A stretch of DNA of 64,000 nt from Thermothelomyces thermophilus ATCC 42464. Its lineage: Eukaryota; Ascomycota; Sordariomycetes; Sordariales; Chaetomiaceae. Of the stretch, positions 50,051 through 60,831 are shown one piece after another (positions within the stretch are counted from its first letter, which is position 1; each line of letters opens with the position of its first letter). The DNA lies in the NCBI RefSeq assembly GCF_000226095.1, contig NC_016472.1, forward strand, positions 7,936,001 through 8,000,000, read 5' to 3'. A program made the position numbers and the translations under genes. The notes under the pieces are model-generated. The model had not been told where the DNA came from. It saw only the letters and a program-made list of their open reading frames with translations, and did not search any database.

Positions 50051-53000
50051 GTTCTTAACAGGTTTCTATAAGTTATCTTCTAGTCTAAAATCAAGCTATT
50101 TAACTAGATACTATAGTTCTCTATTAATAATACGTAAATCTAGAATTTCTTTAATGTTCTATTCTTTCTCTTTATCCCCTGCTTTAATATATATAGCAAC
50201 CTTAGCGTTCTTTGGTACTAGTTCGAGAAGTAAAATATAAAAAACATCTATCTGTAGTTATATAGATAATAGTAACGATAGTCGGTAGTTAGATGTCGAA
50301 ATTCGTTCTTTAATAATAAAGGGTCTGACCTTCCTAAAGTTTAGCTTTGTGCTTGGTCGTTTGGTTTATAAGTTTTGTATGATTAGGTAGACTTTGTCTC
50401 CCCTCTCTAAGTAAGGTCCCTCGAGCCTATGTTTATTATAGTAGTTCTTTATTTTAGTCTTGATAAACTCGAGTTCCTTTTTAAGCTTTTTATATAGTAT
50501 GTACATTTGTTCTGCTTTGACTGCTGCTCTCGGCATTGTAACCTTTAGTCCTTGCCTAAGGTTTGCTTTATATCTATAGTTTACGAAGAATAGTATAACT
50601 TTGGTTATCTCTGTTAGTATTATATTATAAGTGAGTTATGCTGTTAGTAATAGTATAACCTAGTCGTCTTGCTAGTAGTTAACGTAGGAACGGAGATACT
50701 ACTTGATAACTTAGTTTAGTTGCTCTGTTTGTCCGTTAGTCTACGGGTGATATGCTGTTAATAGCTTGCTGTTAACGTCTAATTATTATATTAACGCTTG
50801 CTAGAACTTTGATACGAACTTGGTGTCTCTATTAGTAATCTATTCTTATGGCTAAGCATATACTAATATAACTTACTAATAGATTATATCTACTAACTAT
50901 TCTGCTATCTAGGACTCCTTATAGGGAAAGAAGTATGCCTATTTAGTTAGGCGATTTACTATAGTAAGAATACTATCATAGATTACTCCTATAGCTATAT
51001 CTTTAGATTCTAGTAGCTTTATAATAAAGTCCATTATAACTAAACTCTATGGTTTGTTAGCTATTAATAATAGCTAAAGTAGTCTATATAGCTTATATTA
51101 TACCGTTTTACTTCGATTATAGATATTATAGTTCCGTATAACTTCCTTAACTTATACTATTAACTATAGAAAGTCGTAGTGTTTCTTGACTTATACGATA
51201 GTTTTTATAACTCCTTTATATCCTCCGAGTTTCGACTCGTAGAGGTCTCGAATCATTTGTAGCTATTAGTCCTTGTCGTAGATATATACTTTGCCTTGGT
51301 ACTAGAGTTTCCTATCTCTTTCTTCCACTCCGTTAGGTACTAGTAGTCCAGGTGCTACTTAATATTATACCTCGTTAATTCTTTTTTCTCGAAAGATTAC
51401 GTAACATTCTAGGAGCAAGTCAAATAGATTATCTTCTATAGGTATCTACATTTTATAATATAGCGTTCTATCTGTTCGTTCCTTAAATAACGGTAGTGTT
51501 ATTTCTGTTTGTCCTTCCGTGTAATCTGTTTATCGGCTTAAGATGTCCGCTTATACGTTCTCTTTGCCCTTCTTATAGCGGATCTTAAAGTTAAATTCCG
51601 CAAGGAATTCTACCTATTGTATTTGTCGTCTATTAAGCTCCTTTGTCATTATAAAGTATCGTAAATTCTTGTAGTTTATATATACTTATACCGGTTTAAT
51701 CGTACTACTAAGGTATAGTCGTTATTCCTTAAAAGCTTTAATAATTATAGGTAGTTCCTTATTATAGATTAGATAATTAAGATATAGTCCATCGAGCTTC
51801 TTTAAAAAGAAGGCTATAGGATATAGCTTTTCTTGTTTATCTTGTTATCCTAATTATCTTCTAATGGTATAGTCTAAAGCGTCTATTTCCACCTTAAATG
51901 GCTTCTTAGGATTTGGTAATACTAGTACTAGATCTTTGGTAATGGCGTTATAGATCTATATAAATGCTTGCTCGTACTATTCTTTCTATTGGAATTTGAC
52001 GTTCTTCTTTATAAGTTTATATAAAGGTTATACAATCGCTCTAAAGTTCCTAATAAATATTTGGTAGAAGTTTGCAAATCTAATGAAGCTTCGTACTTCC
52101 GTGACTAACATTGGTCGTAGCCAATTCTTGATAGCTTTAACCTTTGAAGGTTCTATCTAAATTTATCCTAGGGATATTTTATATTCTAAAAACACTGTTT
52201 TCCTAACATAGAATTTGCTCTTTTCTTTATTAACTAATAGTTTATATATATATAGCGTGTCTAACATTGCTTTTATATACTTCTGGTGTTTGTCTATCGT
52301 CTTAGAGAAGATAAGTATATTGTTAAGATAATATACCGTAAATTTGTTAAGAAAGGGTCGGATAGCTTGATTAATTAGGGCTTAGAATGTTACTAGCGTG
52401 TTTATAAGTCTAAATGGCATAATAAGGTACTTATAGTGGCTATAGGGTATCTTAAAGGCCGTTTTCTACTCGTCGCCTTCTTTAATCTATATATAGTTAT
52501 AGGCCGATAGCAAGTCAAGACGCGTAAAATATTAGGCTCCTATTAACTAATCTTAGAGCTATAAGATCAGCGGTAACAGGTATCGGTTTTTTACGGTATG
52601 TTCGTTAAGTTACCAATAGTCAATATATAACCGTAGCTTTCTATCTTTCTTAGGCATAAACAGGATTAGGTAGCCTGCTAGCGATGTCGATAGGCGGATA
52701 TATCTTCTTCAAAGGTTTTTCTCTAAATATTACTTAAGTTCTTCGTTCTAAGTCTAGCTTGTATAATAGATCTTAAAGAACTTTAGTTATACTCTTTCCT
52801 TAAGCTTGATCTCGTAATCCTATAGGCCGTGTTCTAGTAGTCCTTCTAGATGTTTCAGTTTAAATGCTAGGTGTCCTTTGTATTCCTTTAGTACTTCCCT
52901 AGTCTTGTCTCGTCTCTCGGTTTTCTAATAATATATAAACTTGGTTCTGTCTATAGCAATGCTAGCGATTTCTCCTATCTTAACCTATTGCTCTAATTAT

Positions 53001-55975
53001 AATGCTCTGTATTCGTTAACAGAGAGAATAGCTATTAGTGGTTTAGCTCGTTCCTCTTATTACGATATCGATATTATTATACTACCTCTTTTAGAGTCTA
53101 TAGTAGTCTATCTACTACTATCTATCTCTTATAGTAGATTTATAAGATATGCCTTCCTTTAAGTATTATCTGCTTATAATCCTTGTATATTCCCTATTTT
53201 ACTAGTCAAATATAACTCCGTTTAAGGTTATAGATAGCTACTATTCTTCTAGCTAATGTCTAGGTTATAATCTTTATACTATAGTAACCTTAATATTATA
53301 TCTTTATCGTTACCTATATCTATAATGCTAAATATAACTACTATAGTCTTCCCTACTATAGTGATATTAATTGGTTTAGTCTTCCTATATACCTATTACA
53401 TCGGAAATAGCCCTTTGACTATACTATACTTCTGCTTTATTCTCTAGGGTATCTATAGCTAATTTACAAGCGTCGGCGAAATTAGGTTTATCTCTACTTT
53501 ACTATCTACTAGTACAAGCATTTCGTGCTATTTCTATTATACTATTATCTATAGTTACTTATCTTGCCGCCGTCGTCTAAAGATTACGGCGATTTCCTAT
53601 ATTTCTGCTAGGAGGTCTCGATATAGTAGTCTCTTGCGCTAGTTCCTCTTATACTACGCTACCACTCGCCGCTACGTAGGCGTTAATAGTTTCTAGGCCC
53701 CTTAAAGGGCCCTGACCCGTTTCCTAGGTTAGTGCTAACCTCTTTGGTTGTTTAGCTAATAGCGGCTTTGTTAATTATACTTATTTCTGTAAGCTATTAA
53801 GTGCTTGTAACTTTCTACTATTAAGTCCGTTCTACTTTCCGTCGTACGTGCTATAGCTTCATCTAAAGCTCCCGAATTCGCGATTTCTTTTCGTCTATGT
53901 GATAGAGGTAGTCGTTACTCTAGCACGAGTTCTATATATCTTATTCTATTCCATAGTACCTAGGCTAAGCTCGTTTTAGAACTATTGTAATGCCTTCTAG
54001 ATTATAGGCTTCGATCTTCTAGAGTAATTCGGCCGCTCTGTTTCCTATATCGTAGACCTATTCTATAGGACGTAAGCTTCTGTTTTTATTTCCTTGTCAG
54101 GTTGGCTAGTGATTATTTTCGAATTTATTACAAAAGTAGTATCGGCATCTATATATTATATACTAGAACTAGGGCACTTGTATATATGCCTCGTGTTAAG
54201 GATATAGTTATATAGCGTTGTTTAGAAGGTATTAGAATTCTTTCCTAAATCCTTCCTATTATATATAGACTATAGGTACCCTAATACTAAGGTAGGAATG
54301 TTTCTTCTAATAGCTTTCCTATATACGCTCGTCTTTTCTACGGTTTGTATATATAAACTAGTATTCTAGATTCTATATATCGTTACTAAGTTACTAGTCA
54401 TTAAGGTACTTGGCGTAACTATCGGACCTATTATATATTATAGGCTATCTTCCTTTGATAGTTTCTATAATACATCGGAGTTCTCTCGTCTTGTCCCTTA
54501 TCTTATTACTCTATTAGATAAGTCAAATCAAGCGTCTATCCCGTTCGCGTAGTTCCGTGTTAAGTTATAAAACTTTATTATAATACTATTCGATTCGTTC
54601 CTAAAGGAATAGAACATTAGGTCTAGGTCTTTCGATTCCTTAGGTATCGGTTATCTATAATCTATCCTACCTCTATATAACTATAAAACCCTACTACCTT
54701 AAGGCTAGGAGAATCGAAATTAGTAGTATATACTCTCCTACTATATTCTATTTAGCAAGACCTATCTCTAGGTCTATAGTAACTAGTTTAGAGTATAGTA
54801 CTTATTTGTCTTTACTATTGCCGTTATATCTAAGACTGTCCATATTACTGCCCTTATCTTTATAGCCTATAGCTGCTACTTTAATAATGTCCTTAGTAGT
54901 TTCGTCGATAACTGTAATTTTCTTTCTAAGGACTATCTTCTACTCTTTCTTCGGGCTTTGACATTCTCGCTTATAATGCCCTTTCTTTCTATAGTTATAG
55001 TAGGTAATATTAGACTTGTCTTTGGTCATCTTCTTCTGGTTCTACTTCTATGCTATATCTATATCTATAGCTCTAGGATATATCCTATATAAGGTACTAA
55101 TGTATATTCGCTTCTTCTTATTGTTAGCCTTAACTATAGTTCTATTTATTTAACCTTGTTTCTACTACTCTTGTATATAGAGTCGATTATCGATTTTAAT
55201 AGCTTATTTAATATATTTATCCAGGGTCTTAGGCCGATTATACTTATATAGCTTATCTTTAACCTTTTCCTTTAAGCTATTATAAAATAGTTATATTAAC
55301 GCTTCGTTATTAAGCTAAGACTTAAATATATCCTATCTAAACTATATAGTATAAGAGGCTATTAACTTAGTCTATCGGAGATTAACGAGTCTTTCTTACG
55401 TATAAATCTTCTTATCTTTGTCACTAAAAACCTTCTAAAGCTCTTCTTCGAAACAGTTATAAGATTAAAAGACTACCTACGTAAATGTATCTTAGTCATC
55501 TTTATCTTCCTTAGTAAGATAGTTATTCTATATAGGCTCGAACTATCTAAGTACCTTGCCTTCTAGTCTCGTAGCTACGTAAAGGACTTTGGCTTTGTCG
55601 TCCGGAAACTTGTCGTCATTGAGCCGGAAGTAGGATCGAAGGTTTATTAGGAATCCTACAAGATTTTCCTTGGTTCCTCTGTATTTGCTAGGTAGTTCAA
55701 TCTTGATATGGCTCGCTTTGGCGCTCTTAAGTGCCTTAATTTTGGTATAGGCCTTGTTAACTAGTTTCTACAAGTGCTTTTCGCCGTTCTTGAGTTCCTT
55801 AATTCAGGCTTAAGTAGCCTTGTCTCTCTAGTCTAACTCCTAGATCCGCTAATAGAGTTAACCAAGCTAGGTAAGTAGCTATTTGGCTATAACGTTAGTA
55901 GCTATGTTAATGTCGAGGTCGAAGTTACCTCTGTTCTAAACTATAATGGAACAAAGGGAGTAATAGCAATGTAGC

Positions 55976-56423
55976 ATATTACGGATAAGCATATAGACAG
56001 CCTAGTAGGCTATAGCTAGGACATAGGATACTCCGATAGCTGATTACTTAATAGACTAATTAGAAGATTATTATTACTAAGACTAAGGTCTTTACTAGTA
56101 ATAATAATATATTACTATCGATAATATAGAATTATAGAGTAAAAGGAGAAATAGTACTAGTAATAACTATTAAAGAGGGACAGATAATTATATATATATA
56201 GCTAGCTAGTCAATCGTTAGGTAGACTCTGAGAGTTTACCAGTGATAGCAACCTATAATCACAGTACTTATACCAAGCATTGCTAATTACTATAAGAGAT
56301 AACTCTAGTGTTGTTATGAACCCTTTGGCTTTACCGAATCCCTTAGACGACCTGCCTGCTTGTCCCGCTTAATCTACCTTCGTCTGAACCCTTTTAGAAG
56401 AAGTCTGAGTTGGGTTCGTTACA
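55976..56423 (-). repeat. Right terminal repeat (about 448 bp), inverted relative to the left one
   Basis: Reads TGTAACGAACCCAACTCAG inward on the minus strand. The true LTR end may be at GCTACA near 55970, giving 454 bp. It keeps more CpA in its outer third and less in its inner part than the left copy. Confidence 0.88.
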
Positions 56424-58579
56424 CCCGTACGACCTCCTTGTCTAGGCTCTTCTAGTCCTACCCTTTACTAGCTAGTATAGGCCTGTTGGTCCCCTAGAGG
56501 GAGACATTTAGGGCCTATAGGTAGTAGTCGGATTTCTTACGTTCCGTAATATCCCTATAGGTCGCTTCTAGCCTGGCCGAGGCCTAGAATAGGTCTATTA
56601 TAGAAGGCCGGCCACGCTAGTCCCCCTAGGGGGCCCTAGTAACCTAGCTATAGGGCATACGTAGGTTAAGGTCCTACTGGTCTGTAAGGCTAAGGAGGTC
56701 CCTAGCCCCTAGGCTAAGCCTATTAAATAGGTCCTGGACTAGGTAGTAGAGGTTAAAGTCACCTATAAGAACTAAGGGGTAGGTTAGCCGAGGTAGGACT
56801 AGTAGGTCCTATAAGAGGGCCTGCTCCCCCTTATTATTATAAACTAACTAGAGCTCGAACCCCCTCTCTCCTAGGGCCGGAAAGGTTACCTTACACTAGT
56901 TCTCCTCTGCTAAATAGTCCTACTAGCTAACCGGGAAGCGCTTGGCCACTAGAATAGCTGCCTTGCCCTTAGGCTTGTAAACTAGGTAGTATTTCGAAGC
57001 CTAGGGGCAGTATATTGACCTTGTAAACTGGTTAATCTACGGTTCCTAGATAGCTAGTAGGTTATATTTAGCCTCCTCTAGTAGGACCTCGAGGGTCTGT
57101 TTGTTACCTTAGGTGTTCTACTAAAGGATCTTAATTTGCATTCGAGGTGGCTAGGGCAGAGGACGAGGGCATAGTAGTAGTAGTAGGCTCTATAGCTATT
57201 GCCCCCTCGGCCGGCTACGAGAGGGAGGGGGTTCCGGGCTATAGAAAGAAGATATAGGTCTGTCAGGCATTAAACAAGGCACTCCTAGCCGCCTGTTAAG
57301 CTAGGGTAGGCCTCCTATAGGGGCGTTTAGCCCTAGTTTAGTAGTAGTTATTATCCTCTGGCTGGCTATTAAACTCGAAGGCTACCTTCTAATGTGGTTA
57401 CTCTAGTGGTTAGAAGGTCTAGGGTCTATATTAGTAGGCCTCCCTAGCTTTCTCCTAGGCTTCGACTTTCTTTGGGCAGCCCCTATACTAGGCTATATAG
57501 GGGCCCCTATAGGCCGTATACCTATAAGGGAGTTAGTTAGAGTAGGTAAGGCACTAGGCCTCCCTAGTCTTCCCCCCCTCCCTATAGGCCTTTGCGCTAT
57601 AACGGCCACAATGGGCCGGCCGCTAGTAGTACTGCTAGGTATAGCTAAAGCTCTGATACCTGTAGTATTACCTTAGCTCTAGAGCATCCTAGTAGGGCTT
57701 GTAGTCTAGTACCTAGGCATCCTAGACTACGCCTTCGTTATAGGCCTTCCGGGCCTCCTCGAGGTCCTATAAGCCTAGGAGTACCGTGGCCCACTTCCTC
57801 TATAGGCTCTTTAGCAGCCGGAACTTGACCATTTCGATTAAGTATAGGCCTATAGCCCCCTTAAAGTCTTGTTCGCTAACCCCCTATAGCTCCTCCTTCT
57901 AGACTCCCTTAGCTAGGATTATATAGGCCCTACTAACCTCCCTAGCCTCCTCTCCGAAGGCTGTAGCTACCTATCGCTTATTAGCCAAATACTAATTCTT
58001 AGTGGCCTTGTTCTTAAAGACCACTACTATATCCCCGCTTAGGAGCTTCCTAGCCGTGACGGCTCCCTGGCGGCTAGAAGCCCTATTGACTACTTAGACT
58101 ATTTCGGCCGGGGTTCGGGCTTTAAGGTTCTCCTATAGGCTCGCGTTCCGTATCGTAACCTCCCACGAGGCCCGTAACGGTACTGCCTTGGCCGACAGTA
58201 GGCCTCCTTAGGGGCCTATTGCCCCTTGTTACAGCCCTACGGCCACCTACGCCTAGGTAGGGCGGGGGGTAGCCTTAAAGGCTTCTTTAAGCCCCTTTTT
58301 GATTTCTTTAGCCACAAGTTTCTATAGGTTCGGAACCGGGCCCATAATAGTAATTATAAGGCCCTATAAGAGCCTATTGGCAAGGTCCTATGCCTTACCC
58401 TATTTAGGGCTTAGTACAAGGTCGACTAGTTACGTGATAAGACCCCTTAGCTCCTTGATATCCGGGGTAGGGTAGGCCTATAGTAGGCCCCCCTTTAATT
58501 GGTTCGAAGCTATAGGCCTCCCTACTTAGTGGCTTGGCGTTAGGCCTTAAATTGACGTTACGTTTAGGGGCGCTAGGTG

Positions 58580-58808
58580 GTCTATGTGGTGAAAATTTTG
58601 ACAGGCGTACGAGGTGCGGTCGGATTACAGCCGGGTCCGGTTCTTACGCCTGCGATGCCTGTTGCACACCCGCAACGGCTCGCGCGTAGTTGAAAGTGGT
58701 GCCATTAGATAGCGTTTTCCGAGAGCTTTCTAGCGATAGTAGTTTCGTATGTTTTAGTGGGGTATTCGCAAAGATGCAAGAGAAGGGCTTCTAGTAGGTT
58801 GGTGTATT
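58580..58808 (-). other. LINE 5' terminal segment that escaped RIP
   Basis: GC-richer than its surroundings and rich in CpA (for example TTGCACACCCGCAACGG), in sharp contrast to the TpA-rich LINE body. It is bounded by the target duplication on its right. It is interpreted as the LINE 5' UTR. Confidence 0.6.
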
Positions 58809-59517
58809 AAAGAGTATTAGGAGCTTGTTAGATTGATCTTATATTATATAGTTATACTATATCTAGATATTGTATATACCTATTTAGTACTCTCTCGATA
58901 TTTAACTAACCTAGGACTAGACTACTTATTAGAGGCGTAGTAAGTAGTAAGATATCTATTTAGGAGCTCTTACCTATTAATCTAATATAAAGGTAAGTAA
59001 GCATTAGATAGTTTAATACTTATAATCGCTAGAGATATATTATATATGGATAATCTGGATATATGGTATTTATTATAGGGATATATCTTCTTCTTATTTA
59101 GAGGTCCTATCATATAGAAGGCATTATATTAGGATATTATTATAATGTTAAGCACTAAGGTAAAACTTCTAACGCTCTCCCTTATAGCAAGAGAGGCTAT
59201 AGCACTTAAAAGGCTATTTACAGATATCGATCTTAAGCTTAGGGAACCTTAGAACATCTACTATAATAATTAATAAACTATTCGACTAGTAATAGCTAAA
59301 AACGAACATATTAATACTTGCCTATAGTATATAGATATCTATAATATATAGTTATACTAAGAAGTAGCAAAAGGGACGTTCAAAGCTATATATTTATTAA
59401 CTAGTTAGATACTAGTAGATAGGCTTATTAAATGACTTAGCTAATAAGCCTTTAAGTATTAGAAGGCTCTCCTTAATCTTTAAGATATTAGTTATAGGCT
59501 TATATAACTAGGGGGTA

Positions 59518-60598
59518 GAAAATAAGTCAAATTCGCCAAATAAAATACCACCTAATACTTCCTATCTACTACTATTAGCTGTTATTAGAATTAATAGCCT
59601 TACCCTTACCTTTATCCTAGCTAGGTAATAATATAGCACCTAATATATTATCGGATACGCTAACGCAAGTATTATAAGCCTCCTTAATCTTGCCTAACTA
59701 GTAGAAGATATCGTATACTAAGCGGGCGATCTTTGTAAAACGCGCAAGTTTAGCCTTATCAAGCCCATACTTCTCTATATTATCTACACTAGCACGTTTT
59801 AGGTCACTCCGAAGGACTATATATAACTTCTTAAGATCCTATATATAACTATTAGCGATTCGCCTATACGTCGGAGGTAGAGGTTTAGGATCTAGGGACT
59901 TATAGAAGCCTTAGCTCTATCTAGTAGAGCCTTTGTCAAATCCTTTACTAACCTAATATAAAAAGCAGGACTACCATTATGGTTAATATAAGCATTATAA
60001 GAGCTATTAGACGCGTAGGCAATTAGCGTATATCTCCTTATACTTGTAGGAACTATAGGTATAATGGTAGTAGTAAGAGCTAGCGCCGGAATGATCGCGA
60101 CATTTACCAAAAGAACGTCCTACTAGAGCTAACCGTATATATATTCTATAGGGTACCTTATAAAGCTTGCTAGCTTCGATATCGCTATCTTTAATTAGCT
60201 TAAACGATCCTAACGTAACTAGAACACTTATAGTTTAGAAGCTAGTTTAGAAACTTTAGTACGCTTATGCTTTTAAGGGGTTATAGGAGTAGGAGTTAAC
60301 CTACTAGTAGTTATAGTATTTACGATAGGCGTACCTAACAAGTTATCCATTGATTCGAGCGTAGGAGGCGCTATCTTATAGTTACTACAATTAAAACTAG
60401 TAATACTATTACTATTATAATTATAATAGCTATATTTAATCTATAGCTTTAAAGGAATCGCTCTACTATACTTAACTCTTTTAGACTTCCGAATATAGAA
60501 GGTAGGCCCCCTAAAGGAGCTATCAAGGTAAGAGCGACAAAGAATATAATACTAGGAATAGTATTACCACAAAGGGTAGTTAAACAACTATTACCTTT
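59518..60598 (-). other. Extra segment between Copia RNase H and 3' LTR with antisense coding-like content (fossil)
   Basis: About 1.1 kb bounded by two copies of AACTAGGGGGTA (59506-59517 and 60599-60610), the second being the polypurine tract abutting the 3' LTR. The minus strand shows long decayed coding-like stretches, including an open part at 59892-60110. I do not recognise the product. Breaks are numerous. Confidence 0.5.
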
Positions 60599-60610
60599 AA
60601 CTAGGGGGTA
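60599..60610 (+). other. Polypurine tract of the Copia element
   Basis: AACTAGGGGGTA lies directly before the 3' LTR start TGTCAG, the expected place for second-strand priming. A duplicate lies at 59506-59517 just after RNase H. Confidence 0.7.
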
Positions 60611-60826
60611 TGTCAGAAGCTATAGAGCTTCTAAGAGTATTAGCTACATATATACCATAGCGTATAAGGCGTCGTTACTAACGCATTGGCCAGTTCCTTT
60701 GTCTATAAATATTAGTCGTTTTGTCTCCTTTATAGATAGTTTTAACAAAGCACTGTCTCCTTTGTATAGCTACCTACTATAGACACTGCTTTCAACGCTC
60801 CCGGAAGCTTATCACTGTGTTCGGCA
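60611..60826 (+). repeat. 3' LTR of the Copia element (216 bp)
   Basis: Same ends and length as the 5' LTR, followed by the TGGAC duplication at 60827-60831. About 91% identical to the 5' LTR by hand alignment. Confidence 0.93.
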
Positions 60827-60831
60827 TGGAC

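Larger units (their letters stand above)
48824..56423 (-). mobile_element. Ty3/Gypsy chromovirus-type element with inverted terminal repeats (fossil)
   Basis: Inserted inside the LINE between its endonuclease and reverse transcriptase parts. On the minus strand it shows, in order, gag with a CCHC knuckle near 54.95 kb (about 55.95-54.9 kb), reverse transcriptase (about 53.0-52.0 kb), RNase H (about 51.9-51.5 kb), integrase (about 51.3-50.3 kb) and a chromodomain-like end (about 50.15-50.0 kb). The terminal repeats, 48824-49270 and 55976-56423, are inverted with respect to each other, which is not the normal LTR arrangement. A separate + strand coding-like stretch lies next to the left repeat. 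The copy is decayed with many breaks throughout and RIP-like composition. No clear target-site duplication was seen. Confidence 0.8.
45973..58808 (-). mobile_element. Tad1-like LINE (non-LTR retrotransposon), interrupted by a Gypsy element
   Basis: Inserted in the Copia reverse transcriptase/RNase H junction, with the 11-bp target duplication AAAGARTATTA at 45962-45972 and 58809-58819 (one G/A difference). It lies on the minus strand: the 5' end is near 58.8 kb and the 3' end at a (TTA)n tail at 45968-45999 (TAA-type tail on the element strand). Parts in order: 5' UTR (58.58-58.81 kb); ORF1 with a C-terminal zinc-knuckle-like segment (about 58.55-57.3 kb); an APE-type endonuclease (about 57.15-56.46 kb, with IGDFNLYYLVQD); and reverse transcriptase (about 48.8-46.9 kb, with FAND at the catalytic box near 47.5 kb). 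Many in-frame TAG stops replace expected CAG codons. The element body is about 5.2 kb without the insert. It is inactive. Confidence 0.85.
41017..60831 (+). mobile_element. Ty1/Copia LTR retrotransposon with nested insertions (fossil)
   Basis: The whole unit, with its TGGAC target duplications at 41017-41021 and 60827-60831, spans 19.8 kb. Two 216-bp LTRs (41022-41237 and 60611-60826) both begin TGTCAG and end GGCA. The internal region reads on the + strand in Copia order: gag-like (about 41.3-42.5 kb), protease (about 42.6-43.0 kb), integrase (about 43.2-44.1 kb), reverse transcriptase (about 45.1-45.96 kb) and RNase H (58.82-59.5 kb). It is split by a LINE that itself holds a Ty3/Gypsy element. 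The copy is heavily decayed, with very many breaks throughout, and shows the TpA excess of RIP. It is a dead fossil; age is old relative to the inner elements. Confidence 0.9.

Noticed and set aside
52941-53162. 73-codon + strand frame in the Gypsy-type element
   Set aside because: It lies opposite to the minus-strand reverse transcriptase region and is a chance opening in TpA-rich DNA.
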